Positions 46,191 to 58,500 of a DNA stretch of 64,000 bases are shown in pieces. The notes under the pieces were generated by a model. That model saw only the letters and a list, made by a program, of their open reading frames with translations. It made no database searches and was not told the origin of the DNA. The stretch comes from Rhabditoides inermis (taxonomy: Eukaryota > Nematoda > Chromadorea > Rhabditida > Rhabditidae): assembly GCA_963966185.1 (NCBI GenBank), contig CAWZYM010000008.1:43501-107500 (forward strand), given 5' to 3'. How positions within the stretch are numbered: the stretch's first letter is position 1; every line of letters begins with the position of its first letter. Made by a program: the position numbers and the translations under genes.

Positions 46191-46704
46191 AGGCGCGCAC
46201 CTTTCCCCTGCCTTGTCGGTACTGTGCCCAGTTGGTGAAGTAGCACGGTCGCAGGTAGTCTGTCTTGGGCGGGGATCGAGCCACGGCTGGCCGATCGAAA
46301 GACGGATCCATAGGGACTGCAAAGGGGATTGTCAGGATATGTTAGGATGTAATAGAAGACAAAATTGCAGGAAGTCGTGAGTTTTTGTGTTATGATTCGT
46401 GATGTGAAGGGTTCACAAGATCACATCATGACATGATTGTTAGATGTCGAGATGTTACGGTGTTAGCGTTATGGACAAATAAGACATGTTAGTCAGTTAG
46501 TTAATCAGGGTTGAGGGACAGCTAACATAGCAAGTACCTGACTGCCACGAGTTTATATGAGCTGAAAACAACAGTTTCACGATCACAACACAAAACACAA
46601 AACACAAAACACACAAAATCACCGTTGCGTACTCCTTGGAAGTGCATTTTGGGGGAGGCGAGCACACCCGCGAGCGAGAGAGCCAGCAAGAGTGAGGTCT
46701 TCAT
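42616..46704 (-). CDS. GH18 chitinase 2 with two chitin-binding domains
   Basis: Read on the minus strand from ATG at 46704 to the stop at 42616-42618. The signal peptide is [17 protein letters not shown]. The GH18 domain closely parallels chitinase 1: [39 protein letters not shown] with intact catalytic Glu, [23 protein letters not shown] and [15 protein letters not shown] Val/Pro-rich linker follows ([18 protein letters not shown]). There are then two peritrophin-like Cys domains: one around [12 protein letters not shown]...LCLGG / [16 protein letters not shown], and one [19 protein letters not shown] ... [11 protein letters not shown] ... [10 protein letters not shown]. Intron positions match chitinase 1 one for one over the GH18 domain. 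The two genes are clearly a local inverted duplication. Chitinase 2 has an extra chitin-binding unit. Confidence 0.9.
43196..43583. repeat. Minisatellite of TGTCATATGTCAAC units
   Basis: About 390 bases of head-to-tail GTCATTGTCATATGTCAACT units with shorter variants (GTCATTGTCAACT). It fills the intron between two exons encoding the first chitin-binding unit of chitinase 2. Long open frames across it on the plus strand are repeat artefacts. Confidence 0.95.
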
Positions 46705-48607
46705 ACCTATATAGGGAAAGATTTTCAGAATGAATCAATGAATTTATTTCAGAAAAACCTGCGTCACACAATCAAAATCACACATAAAAACTGTTCAAGC
46801 AATCAATTTTTAAAAAAAGGAGTGGGAGAGGAAGAGAGAGGAAGAGATCTGGTACGTTTGTGGCACTGGCCCCCCAGCCTAGGCAGAGGGAATCGAGCAT
46901 TTGAGAATCGCACAGAACAGCTTGCGAGACACGCGCAACCCATAGCCAACACAGGATCAATAGGTAACCAGAAAACAAGAAAAAAATAAGGTTGCACCAA
47001 TCGACTAACTGACAAACGCAGGATTGGCAACAGGTATTTCTCATTTATCAATTAGTGTTATAGGAATGACATAATAATGTTTATGTTTTGCAGTGACATA
47101 AAATACACGAATATGACGAAGTGAACAACTAAGATGAAAACAACTACATAAATATACTGTATAACGGTACCGCAAATAGCCCATTTTCCATATGGATAGT
47201 GAGTAAAACGTGTGCATCAAGACTACACAAAAAAATCAGCTGATCGAGTGAACAGAAACCGGCATCGAGATCGCATCATCAGGCACTCAACGGTCAGAAG
47301 TGTGCGGGTGCGGGCCCCATACAATCTAGTCGTCTCGCGCTCTCCTCTCCCCTAACAGTCTCTCGCCCACTCTCTCACCTCACCACTCCGCGTTCGCCCC
47401 TGAGGCGTTGTTCCGCCCAGGTCGACTGTTTGATCAGAGGCGAGCGTGTTTGCGAGAGACTGTGTGAACGAGAGAGGGGCAGACGGGGAAGGAAGTGAGA
47501 CAGTGGGGCGGGGGACGAGGTAGAGAGAAGCTAGGGTTGTGTGGAAAGCCTACTTTCCTCTACTTACCCGAAATTAGAGAAAAGAGAACACAAAAGGAAC
47601 GGGGAAAGCACGGCGTAAATTGGTACGCACGTGATGGAAACCCGAGCTCCTACGAAATGACGTCCAGAGATCATGGTGCCTCCTTTTATACGGTACATAC
47701 AGTAACCCGAATGGTCAGTGACCAGCCCCGCCCCCCTGGGAAAGCCCCTATAATAATTGCCTGCAGACAATATGCGGTCTGAGCCACGCAACAATAGTTC
47801 AATAGTTGCGAGGGGTCACCGCTTGACCCTTCTGGATTATGGGCGCAGGTAGGGCTTTCGAATATGCAAATGAGGCACGCAACATGGACGGGCGATGATG
47901 AGATGGGAAGACGGGAACACTGTGTGTGCTGGGAAGTGACCATGTCGGTGTTATGTCGGCAAACAGTGTAAGTGATAGGCAGATTGAGTGTTTCATATCT
48001 CTAGTAGACAACATTGAGCGATGTAAATATGTAAAACTACGGTTTATGGAAGAAACGAAAGTGATACCGATTCGTTCATGAAATGAGCCCTTTGAGGACT
48101 CGAATCATCCCGAAACGTGAAAGAAGGTGTCGTTAGTTTCGTTCACCATCCTGTTTCTGAGATTCAATGCATTCAATGTTATAGTTCTATGCTCGCCTAT
48201 AAGTTGCGCGCGGTGGGGTAGATCAGAGGAAGACGGAGAGTCAGCACTCGGCAATAGCGCGCAAAACAAGAGACGCAGACGGTTACGGCACCGTAGTTCG
48301 AACTGCAAGCGAGGTAGATCGAAAACTATCGCTCTGGCGCAGAGTATAGCATGATGGGTGATCTACACACGTTCCAACCGTGGAAGAGCGCCATTTATCC
48401 GTGAGCGAAAGACACTGAAAGCAGTCTCCGATCTCTCAGAAGAAAAGGACATTAACAAACGTATCGCCAAGAATGTATTAGATAATTATTCCGAAGGTAC
48501 TACACGAGCAACAGTCTCCTATCTCAAGTAAGTGGATCTCAAGTTCTCAAGTAGAGGATACAGATTTATTGTATTAGATATTTATTCCATAAGTACGATG
48601 TTTTTGT
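46705..48607. other. Intergenic, no gene seen
   Basis: Upstream of chitinase 2 and downstream of the second copper transporter. Contains promoter-like CT-rich DNA at about 47330-47400 and the inverted dispersed repeat at 48185-48345. Open frames at 47495-47943 have no recognisable domain. Confidence 0.5.
48185..48345 (-). repeat. Dispersed repeat, copy B
   Basis: Reverse-orientation copy of the repeat at 38467-38650, sharing several blocks of 15-20 identical bases. Confidence 0.75.
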
Positions 48608-49263
48608 CTACGAACAACAGTCTCCGACCCGCTGCTCTCCCTCGACTGTCATGAGAGGACCGAGCAGGAAGTAGGCCAGAAGCTGACCCAGACACATCGA
48701 AAGCACGAACGGCACGTTGTACGTCATAGAGACCTGGATTAATCGATTGATTGACTGATTGACTGAGTATCACGATCTTTTTTATTACTGTTTTTTATCG
48801 GAAATTTCAAAGTCAGTTCAAGGTATTGATTGAATATTGCTATTGAGACTTTTTTTTATTACAGCCCTGCCGTTTATCAAGACCTGGTCAGGTCAGTTCA
48901 CGGTATTGATTGATTAGTAATTATTGATTACTGACAGTTATCAAGACCTGTTCAGAACAGTTCACGGTATTGATTGACTATTGATCGATTTCTAATTCTT
49001 ACCATCATCATGGAGTAGGAGGCGAACATCTGGAAGAACATCATGCACGAGTTCATCACGTGGCGGCTGTCGACGAGTCGGTGCACCCTGCAACGGCCAC
49101 GCCCATCTAGGCCCCGCCCCCTGTGTCTCACTTGGTCTCCGGCGCGTGGTCGCAGGCGCACTCGGTGCAGTCACAGTTGGCGGCGTGGTCGAATGCCGGG
49201 TTGAGATGACCGGTGGCCGAGGAGCAGTCACAGTCCTGAAGGGCTGTCGTGGTGGGACCTAGC

Positions 49264-49304
<41 letters not shown>

Positions 49305-49722
49305 TTTCGAGTTTTAGTGGTGAGCAACGAGATGATGCGATGCTTCATCTCAGATTCCGGACAGACCGACTTGTGGAGTGAGTGAGCGAGTGAGAGAGAG
49401 TGAGAGCGTGAGAGAGTGAGAGAGTGAGAGAGTGTGAGAGAGAGAGAGAGAGACGGAAAGAGCACCTTCTCGGTTTCTTGCGTGAGGCGGTAGCGAAGGT
49501 AGCGGATCAGCTCGAACGTGATGCCGATTGCGAACAGCGCGAAGCAGGACGGGATGTAGGCTGGAAGGGTTACGGTAGAAGATAATCGTGGTGGGAGCCA
49601 GAGAATCGTGGTGGGAGCCAGTCAGTTGGAGATTGCCCACCTCCGAGTGTCTTAGGAGTCCACTCCTTGAGTAGTAGCGGCTCCTCCACTCGAAAGTGGA
49701 AGTACATCTTCATCATCACCAT
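48608..49722 (-). CDS. CTR-family copper transporter with Cys-rich loop
   Basis: Five exons read from MVMMKMYFHFRVEEPLLLKE (ATG at 49722) to the stop at 48608-48610. TM1 is AYIPSCFALFAIGITFELIR. A loop with DCDCSSATGH and NCDCTECACDHAPE follows (49130-49220). TM2 is SCMMFFQMFASYSMMM and TM3 is VPFVLSMCLGQLLAYFLLG. The C-terminus is GDCCS. The Met-rich start, three helices, a Met cluster in TM2 and a Cys pair at the C-terminus fit the CTR/SLC31 copper transporter family, which forms trimers in membranes. The seven-Cys loop between TM1 and TM2 is unusual. The typical Met-rich extracellular domain is very short, unless an upstream exon is missed. It lies directly downstream of a second CTR gene in the same direction. 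Confidence 0.8.
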
Positions 49723-49923
49723 TTTGAAGTCTAAAAGAGAAGTTTCAAGTCAATACGATTCAGCGATGCTACAGATACAGCATGAGCTCCACGTTGAAAA
49801 CGTGTACAGTCCGAAAAAGGTAAAACTAAACTAGAAAGTAAGTTTTCAAAGTATTTATTCTCCTTCAGAGAGATCGTGTGAAATGACTAGTGTGAAACAA
49901 TCGCGGTGGGACCAAGTGTTGAT

Positions 49924-51044
49924 TTAAGAGCAGCAGCTGGGCTTGTTGGCTCCCGCCACGGAGGCGCGGGTGGGACGGGCAGCGGCGTGAGCCTAAAAAA
50001 TGATCTTCTAAATTTCGAAAATGATAAATAGTACATTATCCTTATTGATACATATTGTTTACAATCGAAAAAAACAGGAATGATAATGCAAATTTCCCAC
50101 CTGTCGGGATACGAACAAAAAACAATCCTTATCTATCCAATCCTTATCTTTACAATGGAAATCCTGAAAAAAGATGAATATGCAAATTTACCTGTCGGGA
50201 TCCGAACAGGTAGAATCCGACGCCGGCGCCGGCGCAGATGGCGATGCCCAGCCAGATGGAAAACGTCATGAACGCCAACATCACCAGGTAGCCTGCGATT
50301 TATTGATTTATTGATTTATCGATTCATTCAAATTGTTTATAAAAAACTTTCAAATTGTTTGCCACATCATGTCTACTAGATCAGGCGCGCAGCGCGCAGC
50401 GCGCTCTCCTTTGTTTTAGGACAGGTCTCGCGCTGGACATTTCCACTAGGTTACTATTACTATACACTTCAGACAATCTGCTGTCGATTAAAAAGCCGCT
50501 TGCAAGATTGTCGAAAAGCGGCTAGAGTTGTCAAGCTATATATGCCACTCACTGAGTATGATCTGGATACCGAAGAGGACAGTCTGCGCGAGGTGCGAGG
50601 GCGAGAGCAGCTTCTCCACATACCTGCAACACGTCGTTACACCACCACTCTACTCGTCTGCCGCTCTGCGCACCCCCTCGGCGCGCGGCGGCGGCTACAC
50701 ACCGCGCCGTACTTTGTTTGGCGGTGGGCGGAGCCTGAGTGGGCGTAGCGAGTCTCGACCTTCCAGCGCGCCCACTTGAGCAGCTCCAGACCCATCGACA
50801 TGAAGAACAGGATGAAGCACGAGGCGACCATCTCTGCAATTGTAATTAGCGTATTAGTGATCACTGCTTCTGTAGTATTGTCCTTTTACTATTCCTCATT
50901 GATTAGTTGATATTTATTGATTTATAGAATTTGTTGATTGTTTGTCTGGATGATATCAGTGATATGTGATTGTTTTGTGCTACAGACTTAGGCTACAACT
51001 TGAGCTGATAAGCTGCGTTGCAAGGAAATGATGGTTTGGGGAGG

Positions 51045-51080
<36 letters not shown>

Positions 51081-51617
51081 AGAGAAAAGGGCGGTACGTA
51101 TAAAATCTAGACGACTGCGTGGGGCCAGAGTAGACTAAACATGGAATGTGCGCGTTTTCACGTACGCATTCTCAGCGAAAAAAATATGCTGCTTTCCAGA
51201 ATCTTTCGCGCTCTATTGTTCTACGTGAAACTCTCACGGATAAACACTGTTCTAAATAGATCGACGAAAGAAATGAGAACAACATCCGGAGACTAAGGAA
51301 AGGGAAATACTGAGAGCACAAGGAATCAGAACGCGCATGAACAAGGATGCGGATGTAGAAAACACTGTCCGTCTGTCCGTCTGTCCGTCTGTCTGGTCGG
51401 TTCGTAATGGAGAAGACACGGACTCACATCTTCACAAAACCAAACGTTGTGTTGCCGAATGATGAATGCAAACGCGGACCCACCTCCCGGCTCGGTGACC
51501 CACCAGAACTTGAATAGGACGGTGTCGTTGAGCTTGGTGTGGAACCACATCCACATGGCGCGGTCCATGTCCATGTCCATGTGCATCGGCTTGCCTAGGG
51601 GGGGGGGACTCTCTCCC

Positions 51618-51667
<50 letters not shown>

Positions 51668-51745
51668 CCTCTCTCTCTCACCACTGGACATGTGCATGTT
51701 GGGGTCCATGGTGGGCATCTGCATATCCTGCTCGTGGTGCGACAT
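49924..51745 (-). CDS. CTR1: High-affinity copper transporter CTR1
   Basis: Exons run from ATG at 51745 to TAA at 49924-49926. The N-terminus is short and rich in Met and His (MSHHEQDMQMPTMDPNMHM, then KPMHMDMDMDRAMWMWFH), typical of copper capture outside the cell. TM1 contains GEMVASCFILFFMSMGLELL. The cytosolic part is KWARWKVETR. TM2 carries QTVLFGIQIILSGYLVMLAF followed by M, giving the MxxxM copper-relay motif. TM3 has GAGVGFYLFGSR with the GxxxG packing motif. The tail ends SCCS, where human CTR1 has HCH. The protein is expected to form a trimeric copper(I) pore in the plasma membrane. It is head-to-head with the acyltransferase gene at 52543. Confidence 0.9.
50494..50513 (+). repeat. 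Isolated MITE terminus
   Basis: AAGCCGCTTGCAAGATTGTC matches the terminus of the MITE at 21231-21780. It is followed at once by AAAAGCGGCT, an inverted piece of the same end, so this may be a solo or deleted copy in a CTR1 intron. Confidence 0.5.
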
Positions 51746-52542
51746 CTACAATAGATAATGGTAGAAGGGGAATCGTGTCGGGACGCGGAAAGGATAGTTT
51801 CTACTTGATTAGAGGTGAAGCGCGTAATTTAAAACGAAATCAATCGAATTCTGATGTGCGTAATACAAGGGTGTTGTGAGAGAGGTGTGTGTATGTGTGT
51901 AGCAGATCTGGAAGATTGGGCGAGTGAGAGATAGTGATTAGATAGGGGGTTAGACAGGGCCGAATTTAGGGGCAGATAAGACATTGCTGGAAAGGCAGAT
52001 AGGATTGCTGGATTTCAGATTGATCGGCTCGCACGTTCAGTGCAAAGGAGACCAGAGAAATCAGAGAACAAGCAAATCATCGGCGGAAATCATAGACGTT
52101 GAGAGTAGAGACGTTTTACGGAGACGATATGGCTGTCTCTCAAAGAGTAGAAAGACCAACAGAGTAGAGAGATCGGTGAAAGCGCGTCTCAATGTTTTAA
52201 TTGTTATTTAAATTGATTCTACACTTTACTATGTTCTTATATTTGTCCCTTATTCTTTGTATATCCATTTCTAACTCTCCAACTCTGAATAAAAATCTAA
52301 ACCTATGCAAAAACTGTGCATCGTGTACGCGATAGTGTCAGTGACACTTGCCGTCACGTGCACAATTTTTCTGGCGCTTTCTTTCTTTTTTGTTTTTTCT
52401 TCGTTCTGTTTTTTCTTCGTTCTATTTTTTTTCTATCTATTGTTGTTTTGTTTTGTGATAATTGTCTTATATCATATCACTACCGTTTCGTGAAATGTTC
52501 AATCCCTATAATTCCACCATAACCCAACCAACTAGTCTAGCT
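51746..52542. promoter_or_regulatory. Divergent CTR1/acyltransferase promoter region
   Basis: About 800 bases between two divergent start codons. It includes a T-rich block at 52370-52460. No specific site recognised. Confidence 0.5.
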
Positions 52543-55500
52543 ATGCTATCCCTGGCGGTGGCGGTGGACTCTCTGCGGGCCACCGTGCCGTGCTCGCTGC
52601 TCTCGGTCGCCCAGGTGCCGTTCGCCGCCGCGGCGCTCGGCGTGGGCGCCGTGTCCTGGACCGTGCCCAGGAAGGTCTTCCAGGTAGGCATCGATCCTTG
52701 CAATCCTCGATCCTTCTAATATGTGAGAGGTGAGAGCGTTCCGGGTGAGGTACTCTTCATAGTAATTAATGATCCTATGCTTGGTCGGCTACGAGTTATA
52801 GTAGAGCAAGTAGATGAATTGTTGTTTGCAGCGCATGGACAACGCGCTGTACCGCGCCTACATGCGTCTCTGCCTTTTCGTCTTCGAAAACGTCAGCGGG
52901 GTGGAGGTGAGTGGATCTTACTATTATGGTTGAACAGTTTGCCCCTTCTGGTATCCGGCCGAGAAGAAGATAAACGGTATAGGTATAAGTTTTTGCATTG
53001 CTTCCTTCTACCAATGACGATTTCACTAGGGTGCTTGTGTGGAGGTTGGATTTCACTATCTTGACATGTTTGTTGTCGTTCTTTTGTACATAGAAAAGCC
53101 AATCAATGATAGGGTTAAATCAATGATCAATGATCTATCAATGATATAGGGTTTTTATTTTCGTGGTTATCAATCTGTTGCAGATCAACCTCTATGGCGA
53201 CATCGTTGAGATGCGCGCGCGCAAGGAGAGCGCGCTCGTCATAGCCAACCACCAGAGCAACGGTGAGCCTAATGTGTTTGGTTCTCTCTTTTTATGTTAC
53301 TTTATCACGTGGATGTATTGCAGTGTCCTATTGTCACAGTCGAAAAGGAGTACAGACACTCTCGAGCATAGCAGTGGTTGTTTTCCTTAGCGGTGTTCAG
53401 TCGTGGCATGTGCTGATGAACGTGCGTGAAGCGAACGTCGAGAACCCGCTTTCAGTGCGACGGTGGATGAATGTTCGTGAACATGCCGAACTTGTGTGTA
53501 TCTTGAATCTGGTCAAAGTATTGATTGATTGATCTCGAATCTTGATTCAGTCGACTGGGCCGCTATCCTCATGCTGGCGGCACGACAAGGGGACGACGGT
53601 CACGAGGCGGCGTTCCGCGTCATGGTCAAACAGGCCATACACTACGTGCCGCTCTTTGGCTGGTACATATTCCAGGTGGGTGATTGTACACGGAAGTTCA
53701 ACCTACGATCGAAGCTCGATTTGATATTTTTCGTCTCCAGCTTAGCTACGATCTAAGCAGCGCTCTTTTTGCTAGTAGCTGGTAGGAAATGTCCCCGACA
53801 GTAGATGCATACGTGTTGTTGGTGATGCTTGTCATCACCAACAACACGTATGCATCTACGGAACAACCAAAATCCGTGTTGTTGGAACTCGCAGTAGGCA
53901 TTGTATTACTGTATTTTACCGTATCCCACCGTAATTTACGTAATAGATATTGTGTGCTACTTGATTCGAGATAAATATTATGATTATGATTATTATGATA
54001 GGAAATGATGATGTCATATTCTCGTATTGTGCCTTGATATTCCAGGGTGGGTGTGTTGTGAGTGATTGGAAATGATAATATCGAATTCTCATATGTCTTG
54101 TCTTGTCTCGTTTTATATAGTACTCCTATTCCTTTTCTGTAAGCTTCGAATGGAATGCGCTACTAATATGTATCAACATTGGTAGCACATTCTTCATGAA
54201 CTTCCGGAAATGGGTACTGTATATCTGTTCAGCACGGCTACATCTACGTGCGCCGGTTCGGGGCGTTTGTGTCGCAGCCGGTGCGGCGGCAGCTCGAGTG
54301 GCTCGATGGACTGGGCGAGGAGGGATTCTGGCTGCTAGTGTTTCCGGAGGGAACCAGGTACGGTTCTTTTCAATTCAGTTTATCGCATATATGGTCGATG
54401 TAAATGTGCAAATCATGTGGGCGTGCATTACTCTCCATTCTCGACAACAGATGAAGACGGCCTACTTTGCTTCCGTGAGCATTTGCAGTACAAACAAACA
54501 TCAACACCCCCGTACACCACCGATTGAAGAACATTTGCAGAGCAGTACAATCACTCCGTATACATACCGTGTCCTTCGTATACAAGTATACATACCATAC
54601 TCCTCCATATACATACCATACTCCTCCGTATACATACCGTACTCCTGTCGTATATACTGCCATTCCAGGTACTCTGCCACAAAGCGCAAGCTGATCGCGG
54701 CGAGCCAGCAGTTCTGTGAGCAGAAGGTACGCCGTCACTTATTTCTTGACATTTCAAAAATCTGTTTATCATCCAATGAATGACTAAGACATGGGGACAG
54801 ACAGATGACCATGTGTACACCCGTACTCTGTTCTTTTATCGCGTTGTCATTATGTGTGAATTGTTCATAACGCGTCATCGCTGGTATAGTCATAACAAGA
54901 TGAAATAATCCCTCTTGTTTATGATGATAACAAGAATAACAAATGATAACAAATGATAACAAGAACAAGAGGGAGGCACGTTTGTGCTATAGTGGACTTG
55001 CAAATGGAAATGAGTTTCACGCGTTTCATGAGAGACATTGGTTAGATAAAGATCAGTGCCCAACGTGAGATGAAATTTTCGTTGCCCAACAGTTTAGTGT
55101 ACTGTAGAACTATTGGACAATATAATGTTTCTGACGACGAAGTGTTGAGCTGAGTTCAAACGGAAATGTACAAGTGCGCTGTTGTCAGGAGAAGTTTTTT
55201 TGTCTCACTGATTTCGAAGTCTTCCCTGCAATTGTGATTGCGATCGACAGAATCCAGAATACGTTTTGTGCAATGTTCAAGTGGCCAAGTGCGCGCATGA
55301 GATTTCGCAATCTTTCCCGGAATGTGCGCGCATGAGATTTCGCAATCTTCCCTGGAACAAGTAATTGCAGGGCGTGGCTCCCCTTCAACACGTGCTCGCC
55401 CCCCGCGCCGGCGGAGTCCAACTCGCCGTCGACAACTTGAAGAACCTCGACGCCGTCTACGATGTCACGGTGGCCTATGGACAGACGCAGTGAGTGTGCA

Positions 55501-58500
55501 GCGAACAATGGAGATTTGTTTTTTTTCTGCATCGAAGGACGAATTTTACACGGATTTTACGGTGTTAGCTATATTTTCGGTCATTTTCAGCCCAAATGGG
55601 GTGGATAAGTTTGAGTACTGGTTTCAAATGGTATGTAGTGGATTGACTATTGATCGTGACTATTGATTGACTGATCGATCGAATCGATTCAGGCTGCCTG
55701 GCCGGGCGGGCATCGCGCCCAACATGTTCGAGTTTGTGTGCGGTCCGCGCGTCGGAAGGAGCATCCATCTCCACGTGAGGAGGATACCGATTAGAGAGGT
55801 GGGAAGGGAAATGACTGGGATGATTCCCTAGTAGGAACTAGAAACACGATTAGGGAGAAGAGAAGTTGGGGAGGGAGGGGGCTGCGTATCAAACATCTAG
55901 CTACCTATGGAGGACTGTTATTGGCTAACAGGGGTAGGATGATGGCATGGTGTTCACTTGTATGATGCCACCTTCTACTAGAAATACGTTGGACTCTGAG
56001 TTTGTTTTTACACTGCGAGCACCGGATGGGGCAGAAAATGCGTCTTGTGATGACGGTATACGTAACTATACCACCAGAACGTAACAAGGGGGCGTAATCC
56101 TGTGAGCTTAAGACCATCTGAATTCCACTTCCAGGTACCAAAGGATCCGTCGGAGCTGCGCTCCTGGCTGCTGGGGCGGTTCACGGAGAAGGACAGGTGA
56201 GGGGGAGAATCAGAATCAGAATATTCATCTCGAATCAAGTAGCAGATTACAAAAAAATAAATTACGGTAAGGTTACAACGCGGATTTCGGTAGTCCCGAG
56301 GAGCGGGCGGGGGTAAAGGTAGAGGTAGCTTATTTGAAAAAAAAAATCAATAGCGCGAGGGTTCGAAGAAAGATTATGACACTACTTCATAGCCTAACGA
56401 TTTGAGAGGGTGCAAGCAGTTGTTCATCGTTCAATACTCCTCATTGTCAATGTAGTTGCATTCAGTCTCTTTAAACACTCGAATGTCTTCGAAATACTCC
56501 CGAATACCCGCAAACTCTTTGGGATGCCTTGATGGGGGGGGGGGTGAAGGTAGATTGGGGTAAAGGTAAAGGATAAAGGTAAAGGTAGATTGTAAAGGTA
56601 GCTTTTCATTTCGATAGATTCAATAGCGGATGGTTCGAATTCGAAGGAAGACTATGACACTGTAGTGGACCCGCCAATGAGTTCCACTCTTTTCACGAGA
56701 GACATTAAAGTTGTTAGACAAAGTTCAGAACCGATCAAATGATGTTTTCATTTTGACAAAACATTGCGTGGATACCCAGGGTCGAACCCGCGAACCGCTA
56801 CTTGCCAAGCGAGAGCGTTACCACTGCGCCACGTGGACATGTAAGAGGCACCGCGAAACAGAGATATGAACGCCAAGAAAAAATCTGTAGTCTGCAGCGT
56901 TAGAGCACGATAATTTTCAATATTGCTCGTTCAATATTGCTCCTCATTGTCATTGTAGGTGCGATCAGTCTCTCCAAAACACTCCCGAAATTTCCTCGAG
57001 ATAGTTCAGAATTGCATTTCGAATCGCTCTCAGAACACCAAATCTTGAATCCTCTCCCCCCGAATACTCCCGAATTTCCCCGAAAACCCCCGAACACTGA
57101 AATGTTTTGATATCTCTTCGAAACACTTCGAAATCGTCCCCGAAAAGAGTGTACCTTGTTGCAGGCTGCTGTCGGCGTTCCACTCGGGCTCTCCCCTGCC
57201 GGACCTGGTTGAGGCGGACGTTCCCGCGCTTCCCCTCCGGAGAACTCTACCCGCCACGGCAGCGTTTGTCGCGGCTATTGTCGCGCCCTGGTTTGTACCC
57301 GAGGTGCGTTCATGATACTTACTTTTTTGAATACTTGAATGCTTCTACAGCTTGCAAGCAAGCGCCTTTTTTTCGCATAATAATATTAATAATTATTCAA
57401 GATTTACAAAACTTTTATTTATTACTTAAATATTAGTATCCCTATTACTTATATATTCATCTGGGTAGCTACTGTGAAACATATTAATATTCTGGCTTCG
57501 AGACAGATGAATTGAGTGCAAGGTAAAGGACAGGTGTATTTAGGTTGTATACTGCCACTGCAAATCGGTGTTTGTTTCTCTCTGCCGTTCAATCATGCAA
57601 ACATAAGGCACGTTTGTTGGTATGTCACTCGAAAGCGAAGCTGCAAGGCAGCTGAAGCCTTTAGCACAGGCAGAGTTAGCTGTTTATAGTGCACATTGTG
57701 CGGATATACCAAATACGAAAGGAAATTTGTATTGTTTTTTTTTTATTTATACACATTACACGTGATGTAAAGGGCAGATGATTATCACAGAACCACTTTA
57801 CCACAATCAACAACACGCAATAGAGATATCACAAAGAAAACGGGAATTTGGATCAAGTGGTTTCGACTCCTTGCATCTTGCCACTTGAGCTTCACCACAA
57901 GTCGTACTGGTAGTTTGTGTTGCGTTCTCGGTCGGCGATGATCATGACTTTGATCGAGTGCGCGTTCTTCTGTTTTATTCGACGCAGTACGTATATGAGA
58001 TGGAGCGGTGTGACTGCTGACGTCCACGTTACCAACTGAAAAATCAAGTTCTGTAATCGTCATTTGTTATTATTCAGAATGAGATGACTAATCATTTTTG
58101 ATTAAAGTTAGAACAAATTTGCAAGAAAACGAACAAGCAACCTTATTGTAATTTATCAAAGTACCCATTATATTTTGGAAGGCTGTAGCAATTGTGATAC
58201 CACATAGCATTATGATGTTATGAACTACACTACTACACTACTGCAACTCACATCTAATGCGTTCATGGCCGTTATGAACGCTACATAGTTGGGAAATTCA
58301 ATGTGTTCCACTAGTATTCCGAAGAAGATGTGAAAGACGAAGAACAAATAACAAGAGGTCATTATCGGAGCCCACTGCCGGTAAACCTGTAATCGTGTTG
58401 TTTTGAATATATCAAGGTTATGAGCGACACTATTGCACGTTTCATTTTCTCACCTCTCGGAACTCAGAACTGAGGATTCTGTATTGAAACTCGAAGCGTT

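Noticed and set aside
56770..56840. A functional tRNA-Ala gene on the minus strand
   Set aside because: Better folded than the other copy, but embedded in the same repeat body and with a non-standard arm.
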